Notes under the pieces: generated by a model
Told to the model about the DNA's origin: nothing
What the model saw: only the letters and a program-made list of their open reading frames with translations
Database searches by the model: none
In this document: piece by piece, positions 58,271 through 64,000 of the stretch
Layout: every line of letters begins with the position of its first letter
Numbering within the stretch: the first letter of the stretch is position 1
From: Streptococcus porcinus
Lineage (GTDB): Bacteria; Bacillota; Bacilli; Lactobacillales; Streptococcaceae
NCBI RefSeq assembly: GCF_901542335.1
Contig: NZ_LR594036.1
Span: 434,001-498,000 of the forward strand
Direction of reading: 5' to 3'
DNA: 64,000 nt
Made by a program: the position numbers and the translations under genes

Positions 58271-59323
58271 ATGGGGTTGCGTAAGAGAAGATTTTTTGAG
58301 GTTCCTCAAACAGTTAATATTGTTATGTTAGTTTTCTTGGTCATTGCTTTAGGTTTAGTAGTAACTGTGTCAGCTTTGGAAAAGGCTAAGACGCACCAAG
58401 TGACACAAGAAGTAAAAAAAGTAGTAAAGAAAAATGGTAATCGAGTAGAAAAATCAGCAGAAGCCAAAAAGGCTGTAATGGATGCTGACTTAGCCAGGAT
58501 GAACGCTTTAGGTTTATATTATGAATATGATAAGCTAAGTTTGGTAGATACTGTCAAAGCCTATTTGGATGAATTTGGTATCGATCATTCTCAAGTAGCT
58601 TTTAGTTACAAAGACTTAGAATCTGGTAAAACCTTCTCAATGAATGATAGGCAACCGATGACTGCTGGTTCAACCTATAAACTTCCTCTTAATATGTTAG
58701 TTGTTGATGAGACAGAGAAAGGGAAATATAACCTTGAGCAACGTTTTGATATAACTAATACAACTTATGAGTATGACAGGGAACATATGGCATATGTTAA
58801 TTAATTTGACGGGGCTATGTCTATCTCAGAAATGCAAGAGTACTCTTTACTGTATTCTGAAAACACTCCAGCTTATGCTTTGGCTGATCGTCTTGGTGGT
58901 ATGGATAAGGCTTATAAAAAATTTGGTAGATATGGTAAGTCCAAATCAGAGATAAAAACGATACTTGAAGAGGGTAACAAGACGACAACAGAGTATTACA
59001 TCCAAGTTCTAGATTATCTTTGGAAGCATAGAAATAAGTATAAGGATATCCTATATTATATTGGTGAATCATTTCCAGGAGACTATTATAAAACCTATTT
59101 GCCAAATATTACTATTTACCAAAAGCCTGGCTATGTGAGAGAAGCCTTGAATGTAGGGGCGATTGTCTGCGAAAAAAATCCTTACTTAATTGCTCTTTAT
59201 ACTGAAAACCTAGGAGGAAGTACAGAAGAATCCTTTGAAATTTCAGGAGAGGGTTATAATCAACTGGTCGGTCTTACCTATGTCATAAACGAGTGGCATC
59301 GTGTTAATCAAAATAAAGCCTAA
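58271..59323 (+). pseudogene. Beta-lactamase-like serine hydrolase interrupted by a stop codon
   Basis: A membrane-anchored extracellular protein (segment about 17-38) of the class A beta-lactamase-like fold with SxxK in GSTYKLPLNM and a later SENTPAYALADRLGG (SxN-like). The frame is broken by TAA at 58802-58804, directly after HMAYVN; reading resumes in the same frame (FDGAMSISEMQEYS...) to 59323. A single base change from CAA, AAA or GAA would explain it. A re-start at ATG 58817 would lack the anchor and the catalytic Ser/Lys. The intact family is common and of unknown role in streptococci. Confidence 0.85.
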
Positions 59324-59350
59324 TTGCTGAATATTTAAAGTACCAATCTT

Positions 59351-59400
59351 AAATAAAAAATCATAAGCACCCATTAATGGGTGCTTATGATTTTTTATTT
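59351..59400. terminator. Bidirectional terminator, 50-bp perfect palindrome
   Basis: Arms 59351-59374 and 59377-59400 (core ATAAGCACCCAT/ATGGGTGCTTAT), A-rich and T-rich ends on both strands. The right arm contains the queA stop codon. Confidence 0.93.
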
Positions 59401-60423
59401 AACAAACATGGCATCACCAAAACTAAAGAAACGGTAATGTTCACTGATAGCGTGTTTATAAGCTTCCAAAACGAAATCACGCCCAGCAAAAGCTGAAACT
59501 AACATGACAAGGGTTGATTTTGGTAGGTGGAAGTTGGTTGAAAAAGCATCCACCACCGTAAAACGGTAACCTGGCTTAATGAATATATTAGTCCAACCAG
59601 AATCTGCTTGAATACCACCATTAAATTTGTTGCCAATTGTTTCAAGTGTCCGAATGGAAGTAGTACCAACAGCAACAACACGCCCACCGGCTTTTTTTAC
59701 TTGGCGCAAAGTATTAGCTGCTTCCTCAGAAAGTTGGTAAAATTCAGAATGCATTTCGTGCTCATCAACATTATCTACTGAAACGGGGCGAAATGTTCCA
59801 AGCCCAACATGAAGAGTTAAGTAAACTAAATGAACTCCTTTTTCTTGAATTCTTTGGAGTAATTCCTGTGTGAAGTGTAAGCCTGCAGTGGGAGCAGCAG
59901 CAGATCCATTTTCCTTAGCATAAACAGTTTGGTAACGCTCAGAGTCGTCTAATTTTTCATGTATATATGGAGGAAGAGGCATTTCGCCAAGACTTTCTAA
60001 GACCTCTAGAAAAATTCCTTGATAAGAAAAGGAAACTATTCTACCACCATGATCTAGTTCTTTTATGACCGTTGCTTTTAAGCGACCATCGCCAAAACTG
60101 ATGGTGCTACCTACTTTGAGACGTTTAGCAGGCTTAGCCAAAACTTCCCATTCGTCACCTTTGGTATTTTTGAGAAGAAGAAGTTCAACATGACCATGAG
60201 TATCTGGTTTTTCTCCATGAAGACGTGCTGGTAGAACACGAGTGTTGTTCATAACTAGAGCGTCTCCAGGATTAAGCTGGTCAATGATATGGTCAAAGTG
60301 ACTGTCAACCATCTTTTTTGTTTTGTGATCGATAACTAGTAGTTTTGAACTGTCTCTTTGTTCAAGTGGTGTTTGTGCGATTAATTCTTCAGGTAATTCA
60401 AAATCAAAGTCGTTTGTATTCAT
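59395..60423 (-). CDS. queA: S-adenosylmethionine:tRNA ribosyltransferase-isomerase
   Basis: Makes epoxyqueuosine in tRNA by transferring ribose from SAM to the 7-deazaguanine base. The 342 residues contain [48 protein letters not shown] and [10 protein letters not shown]. Ribosome site AAAGGAG; promoter with TGATATAAT (-10 at 60476-60481, minus strand). Confidence 0.96.
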   Translation of the reverse strand: MNTNDFDFELPEELIAQTPLEQRDSSKLLVIDHKTKKMVDSHFDHIIDQLNPGDALVMNNTRVLPARLHGEKPDTHGHVELLLLKNTKGDEWEVLAKPAKRLKVGSTISFGDGRLKATVIKELDHGGRIVSFSYQGIFLEVLESLGEMPLPPYIHEKLDDSERYQTVYAKENGSAAAPTAGLHFTQELLQRIQEKGVHLVYLTLHVGLGTFRPVSVDNVDEHEMHSEFYQLSEEAANTLRQVKKAGGRVVAVGTTSIRTLETIGNKFNGGIQADSGWTNIFIKPGYRFTVVDAFSTNFHLPKSTLVMLVSAFAGRDFVLEAYKHAISEHYRFFSFGDAMFVK

Positions 60424-60475
60424 TCTAGCTCCTTTAAGGGCTTTTCTCCTAGTGGATATAAACCCAATCCTAATT

Positions 60476-60484
60476 ATTATATCA
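60476..60484 (-). promoter_or_regulatory. queA extended -10 promoter
   Basis: Minus strand TGATATAAT, about 53 bases before the ATG. Confidence 0.65.
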
Positions 60485-60529
60485 CGTGAGGATACCTACG
60501 TCATTATAGAAAGTTTAAAAATAAGGAGC

Positions 60530-60558
60530 TTGACAAAAATTGGTATATACCATATAAT
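60530..60558 (+). promoter_or_regulatory. nagB promoter
   Basis: Exact consensus TTGACA (60530-60535), 17-base spacer, TATAAT (60553-60558). Confidence 0.93.
60539..60554. promoter_or_regulatory. NagR-type operator 1
   Basis: ATTGGTATATACCATA, a near-palindrome (TGGTATATACCA core) of the GntR/NagR dre type, lying in the promoter spacer. Confidence 0.82.
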
Positions 60559-60567
60559 AAAACTATA

Positions 60568-60583
60568 AAAGGTCTATACCAAT
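60568..60583. promoter_or_regulatory. NagR-type operator 2
   Basis: AAAGGTCTATACCAAT, a second copy (GGTCTATACC core) just after the transcription start; 29 bases centre to centre from operator 1. Confidence 0.8.
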
Positions 60584-60596
60584 AAAAGGAGATAAA

Positions 60597-61307
60597 ATGA
60601 AAGTAATTCATGTAAAGAATCAAGAGGAAGGTGGGCAAGTTGCTTTCTCACTATTAAAAGAAGCTATGTCTAATGGGGCTAAAACCTTAGGATTAGCAAC
60701 AGGTAGTACACCACTTGCTTTTTACCAAGAAGTTGTAGCAAGTGATCTAGATTTTTCTGAGATGACAAGTATCAATTTAGATGAATATGTTGGTTTGCCA
60801 AAGGAACATTCTCAAAGCTATGACTATTTTATGAAGGAGCATTTGTTTAATGCGAAACCGTTCAAGAAGAGTTTCTTACCAAATGGCTTAGCAACTAATC
60901 TAGCAGAAGAAACTAAGGCTTATGATAAGGTTATTGCGAATCATCCTATTGACTTCCAAATCTTGGGAATTGGACGCAATGGGCATATCGGATTTAATGA
61001 ACCTGGGACTTCTTTTGAAATGACAACGCACGTTGTGAATCTTGAAAAGTCAACCATTGAGGCCAATAGTCGTTTCTTCGAGAGTATTAATGATGTACCA
61101 AAACAAGCAATATCTATGGGAATTGCCTCTATTATGTTATCCAAAACAATTGTGTTGATGGCTTTTGGCAAAGACAAAGCAGAAGCAATCAAAAAAATGG
61201 TTTCTGGTCCAGTTAGTGAAGACTTACCAGCTTCAATTTTGCAAAAGCACAAAAATGTGATTGTCATTGTTGATAAAGAGGCAGCGTCAGAATTATCCAA
61301 ATCTTAA
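60597..61307 (+). CDS. nagB: Glucosamine-6-phosphate deaminase
   Basis: Converts GlcN6P to fructose-6-phosphate and ammonia, the entry of amino sugars into glycolysis. The 236 residues have [18 protein letters not shown] (general base Asp), [12 protein letters not shown] (catalytic loop His) and end SELSKS. Strong ribosome site AAAAGGAG. Two NagR-type operators at an exact consensus promoter suggest repression relieved by amino-sugar phosphate. Monocistronic. Confidence 0.97.
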   Translation: MKVIHVKNQEEGGQVAFSLLKEAMSNGAKTLGLATGSTPLAFYQEVVASDLDFSEMTSINLDEYVGLPKEHSQSYDYFMKEHLFNAKPFKKSFLPNGLATNLAEETKAYDKVIANHPIDFQILGIGRNGHIGFNEPGTSFEMTTHVVNLEKSTIEANSRFFESINDVPKQAISMGIASIMLSKTIVLMAFGKDKAEAIKKMVSGPVSEDLPASILQKHKNVIVIVDKEAASELSKS

Positions 61308-61322
61308 TCTCCAGATTCCTAA

Positions 61323-61359
61323 GCGAAAGGAGGCTATCCTGCCTTTCTTTCGTTTTTTT
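61323..61359 (+). terminator. Intrinsic terminator after nagB
   Basis: Long stem (61323-61334 with 61341-61352, one bulge) and seven Ts, directly before the rsuA promoter. Confidence 0.85.
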
Positions 61360-61360
61360 G

Positions 61361-61369
61361 TGTTAAACT
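61361..61369 (+). promoter_or_regulatory. rsuA extended -10 promoter (leaderless)
   Basis: TGTTAAACT (TAAACT 61364-61369) followed by six bases and ATG 61376. Confidence 0.65.
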
Positions 61370-61375
61370 ATAACT

Positions 61376-62092
61376 ATGCGTTTAGACAAATTGTTAGAAT
61401 CTTGTCAGGTTGGTTCCAGAAGGCAAGTAAAAAAATTAATTAGTACTAAAAAAATTACTATTGACGATAGAATAGCCATTGGAGGTCGCCAAAATGTCGA
61501 TCCAGGACTTCAAACGATTATAGTGGATGGTAAAATATTGCAGGCAAAAGGTCATCATTATTTTCTTCTCAATAAACCCAGAGGGGTTGTCTGTGCATTA
61601 AAAGATAGAGAGCACCCAACTGTTATTGATTGTTTAATAGAAGCTGATCGATTTCCTAGTCTCTATCCTGTAGGCCGCTTGGACAGAGATACTGAAGGTT
61701 TAGTATTGTTAACGGATAATGGTCCCCTCGGTTTTCGGATGTTACATCCAAAACATCATGTTGACAAAAGTTATTATGTTGTCGTTAATGGTTTTTTAGG
61801 AGATGATCTCCTATCATTCTTCAGGTCTGGAGTTGTCTTTTTTGATGGAACAGTCTGTAAAGCTGCAGCTGTCGAGATTTTATCAGCTCGGGAAAAGCGA
61901 TCGGTGGCTATGGTAACACTCTCTGAAGGGAAATTTCACCAAATTAAAAAAATGTTTTTAGCATATGGGGTCAAGGTCATCTATCTGAAGCGAATTACTT
62001 TTGCTGAATTTTCTCTTGGGAATCTCGCAGAAGGTGAGTATAGAACATTAACAGATCAGGAAAAGGCTATTGTGAAGCAGTACTTAGAGTGA
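61376..62092 (+). CDS. rsuA: 16S rRNA pseudouridine synthase RsuA family
   Basis: A 238-residue enzyme with an N-terminal S4 domain (MRLDKLLESCQVGSRRQVKK) and the RluA/RsuA catalytic domain (GRLDRDTEGLVLLTDNG with catalytic Asp). By family it modifies U516 of 16S rRNA. No ribosome site; the -10 sits six bases before the ATG, so the mRNA is probably leaderless. Confidence 0.9.
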   Translation: MRLDKLLESCQVGSRRQVKKLISTKKITIDDRIAIGGRQNVDPGLQTIIVDGKILQAKGHHYFLLNKPRGVVCALKDREHPTVIDCLIEADRFPSLYPVGRLDRDTEGLVLLTDNGPLGFRMLHPKHHVDKSYYVVVNGFLGDDLLSFFRSGVVFFDGTVCKAAAVEILSAREKRSVAMVTLSEGKFHQIKKMFLAYGVKVIYLKRITFAEFSLGNLAEGEYRTLTDQEKAIVKQYLE

Positions 62093-62124
62093 GAAAAAAT
62101 ATCACATGAAAAAATTCACAATCC

Positions 62125-62153
62125 TTGAAAAATATTAAAAGTGTCTATATACT
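62125..62153 (+). promoter_or_regulatory. Promoter of the MFS gene
   Basis: TTGAAA (62125-62130), 17-base spacer, TATACT (62148-62153). Confidence 0.75.
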
Positions 62154-62183
62154 GAGTAGGTAATATTTTTAAGGAGAATAGTA

Positions 62184-63329
62184 ATGCCAAAAAAATTATC
62201 AACTAAATGGGCAATCCTGTCCATTTCCCTTTTTTTGATGTCTCATTTAGCGATAGCCCCAGCTATTCCTAAATTATATCAATTATACCACCAGTCAAAT
62301 CCTCATATTGGGCTAGCTTCAGTGGAAACCTTGGTGACAATTCCTGCGATGATGATTACTATATTTGTTATCCTCAGTAATTTTGTCGTTGCGAAAATTG
62401 GTAAAAAGAATACCATTAAGCTAGGTTTAATCCTTATCTTACTTTCAGGGCTTGGTTCTTTTTTAACAAGACAATTTGTTATTGTTTTGATTTGTCGTTT
62501 GCTTTTGGGGATTGGAATTGGCCTTTATAATTCTCTTTCGATAAGTATTATCAGCGATTTTTACGAGGGTGATGAGCGTGCTAATATGATTGGTTTTAGG
62601 ACAGCAACTTTAAATATTGGTAAAGCTTTGACTACCTTTATTGTTGGGCTAGCTTTATTGATTGGTGTAAATTATACTTATCTTATTTACTTGTTAGTTA
62701 TTCCTGTTTATTTCTTTTTCAATGCAAAGGTTCCTGAACTTGAAAATGAGCTAGTCTCTGTACGAGCTGCTCGTCTGTTTAATCGCCAAATTGCGGTATT
62801 AATGTTAATTACTTTCTTGGTTGGTATTGCCTATATTGGGGCAACAGTAAAAATTCCAACTTTGTTGGTCACTAAGTATCATTATTCTAGCTTTTTTGCT
62901 AGTAATATGTTGACGCTGTTAGCATTCTCAGGCATTTTTAGTGGTTTTCTTTTTGGTCAGTTAGCAAAAGTGTTGCAAGAAAAAACTCTGCTAGTCATGT
63001 TGAGCATGATGGCGGCTGGAAATTTAATTTTCACCTTTGGGAATTTGCCAATTCTCTTTTTCATAGCTGCTTTTCTAATAGGAGCTAGCTTTGTAGGAAC
63101 TATGTCATCAGTCTTCTATTTTATTGCTAAGCATTTTGGTAAGGAACACAATCATTTTATTACCAGCTTGGCTATTACCGCTGGCAACATTGGTGTAATC
63201 TTAACGCCTATTATTTTAACAAAACTACCATCAGCTTTACATTTGGAAGCTTTTGTGACACCTTTTGCTATTAGCGTTGGTCTGATGGTCGTCAGCTTGT
63301 TACTCTATCCACTTTTGAAAAAAGACTAA
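62184..63329 (+). CDS. Major facilitator superfamily transporter
   Basis: A 381-residue, 12-span MFS permease with the loop 2-3 region VAKIGKKNTIKLG and LLLGIGIGLYNSL in helix 4. Substrate unknown; drug efflux and nutrient export are both possible. Ribosome site AAGGAG, own promoter, terminator after the stop. It stands between rsuA and coiA. Confidence 0.88.
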   Translation: MPKKLSTKWAILSISLFLMSHLAIAPAIPKLYQLYHQSNPHIGLASVETLVTIPAMMITIFVILSNFVVAKIGKKNTIKLGLILILLSGLGSFLTRQFVIVLICRLLLGIGIGLYNSLSISIISDFYEGDERANMIGFRTATLNIGKALTTFIVGLALLIGVNYTYLIYLLVIPVYFFFNAKVPELENELVSVRAARLFNRQIAVLMLITFLVGIAYIGATVKIPTLLVTKYHYSSFFASNMLTLLAFSGIFSGFLFGQLAKVLQEKTLLVMLSMMAAGNLIFTFGNLPILFFIAAFLIGASFVGTMSSVFYFIAKHFGKEHNHFITSLAITAGNIGVILTPIILTKLPSALHLEAFVTPFAISVGLMVVSLLLYPLLKKD

Positions 63330-63335
63330 AAGTGT

Positions 63336-63364
63336 TGAGCTATCTTAGGATAGCTCATTTTTTT
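63336..63364 (+). terminator. Intrinsic terminator after the MFS gene
   Basis: TGAGCTATC/GATAGCTCA 9-bp stem, 4-base loop and seven Ts; its T run merges into the coiA cin-box. Confidence 0.92.
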
Positions 63365-63370
63365 CGAATA
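63363..63370 (+). promoter_or_regulatory. cin-box (ComX/SigX site) of coiA
   Basis: TTCGAATA matches TNCGAATA, 28 bases before the coiA ATG. Confidence 0.87.
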
Positions 63371-63397
63371 AAAAGGTAGGGAAAAGAGGAGGAATTG

Positions 63398-64000
63398 ATG
63401 CTAAAAGCCGTAGACAGTTATGGGAAGACAATCTCCTTATTAGAAAAAGTTCCGGATAAGGGAGATTATTATTGTCCATTATGCCGAGGGAAGCTTTGCT
63501 TAAAAAAGGGAAAAGTGATACGCCCTCATTTTGCTCATCTGAATTTACGTGATTGTCAATTTTTTCAGGAAAATGAGTCGGTTGAACATCTCACTTTAAA
63601 GGCTTTGGTCTACAATGCCTTACGGCCACTACACAATGTAGAAATTGAAAAATACATTGAGACATGTGGCCAGGTTTCAGATATTATGGTCAATCATAAG
63701 TTAGCTCTTGAGATTCAATGTAGCCCCTTGCCAATAGAGCGTTTAATGGTGAGGACTAGTTCTTACCAGGAAAAAGGAATTTTTGTTCGGTGGCTCTTAG
63801 GACAAAAGCTTTGGTTGAAGAATAAATTGACTGCTTTGCAAAAGCAATTTTTATATTATTCTAAAACTTATGGTTTTCATCTCTGGGAATTGGATGTCAA
63901 AAAGCGAGAAATCCGACTACAGTATATGATCCATCTTAATCTCTTTGGGAAAGTGTATTTCCAAACAGAAACTTATTCCTTAACTCATGATTTACTAGCT
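63398..64000 (+). CDS. coiA: Competence protein CoiA (3' end outside window)
   Basis: Transformation protein induced in competent cells, needed for recombination of incoming DNA. The visible 201 codons start MLKAVDSYGKTISLLEK behind GAGGAGGAA, with the zinc-like YYCPLCRGKLCLKKG, RPHFAHLN and the nuclease-like region SDIMVNHKLALEIQCSPLPI. The family is about 310-330 aa, so about 120 residues lie outside. ComX control is shown by the cin-box. No stop in the visible part. Confidence 0.95.
   Translation, partial: MLKAVDSYGKTISLLEKVPDKGDYYCPLCRGKLCLKKGKVIRPHFAHLNLRDCQFFQENESVEHLTLKALVYNALRPLHNVEIEKYIETCGQVSDIMVNHKLALEIQCSPLPIERLMVRTSSYQEKGIFVRWLLGQKLWLKNKLTALQKQFLYYSKTYGFHLWELDVKKREIRLQYMIHLNLFGKVYFQTETYSLTHDLLA

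Overview
The window is a stretch of low-GC Firmicute chromosome, almost certainly a Streptococcus of the pyogenic group. Gene content and order (typA, a division and cell-wall cluster, ileS, clpE, folD, xseAB-ispA-tlyA-argR-recN, hup, pmtA, gpmA, niaR, pbp2b-recR-ddl-murF, prfC, cshA, kup, comEA-comEC-holA-sodA, queA, nagB, coiA) match what I remember of S. pyogenes relatives. Protein divergence and an added class B acid phosphatase suggest a relative such as S. uberis, S. parauberis or S. iniae, but I cannot fix the species. There are no rRNA or tRNA genes, no CRISPR array and no recognisable insertion sequence or prophage.

Layout. 1-12 kb: 3' part of typA, a small membrane protein, then murD-murG-divIB and ftsA-ftsZ-ylmE-sepF-ylmG-ylmH-divIVA. 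12-15 kb: ileS behind a T-box leader. 15.4-18.8 kb: a minus-strand block (DUF1827, NUDIX hydrolase, clpE with a CtsR operator). 19-29 kb: folD and an NAD(P)HX dehydratase, a DNA repair/isoprenoid/arginine regulation operon, degV-esterase-ypmS remnant, and hup. 29-34 kb: the accessory-looking part, with a CcpA-site-controlled acid phosphatase, a small secreted protein, a PerR-controlled P1B4 metal ATPase (PmtA) and a small membrane protein. 33.8-45 kb: gpmA, niacin regulator and transporter, formate/nitrite channel, then pbp2b, recR, ddl, murF and prfC. 45-46.5 kb: two adjacent secreted or membrane-anchored proteins, each apparently frameshifted in a poly(A) tract. 47-64 kb: cshA, kup, tRNA methyltransferase block, plsC, competence genes comEA/comEC, holA, sodA, a broken serine hydrolase, queA, nagB, rsuA, an MFS transporter and the start of coiA.

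The genes serve septal and lateral peptidoglycan synthesis (murD, murG, murF, ddl, pbp2b, fts genes), stress and metal homeostasis (clpE, pmtA, sodA), natural competence (comEA, comEC, coiA) and nutrient-responsive control (NiaR, NagR, CcpA). The regulatory DNA is unusually readable: operators for PerR, NiaR, NagR, CtsR, CcpA and the competence sigma factor sit at recognisable promoters. Several promoters are of the extended -10 type (TGnTATAAT), and three place ATG six bases after the -10, which predicts leaderless mRNAs.

Four loci look broken (ypmS, the two 45-46 kb genes, the serine hydrolase at 58.3 kb). This means either ongoing gene decay or possible phase variation in this strain, or base errors in the sequence.
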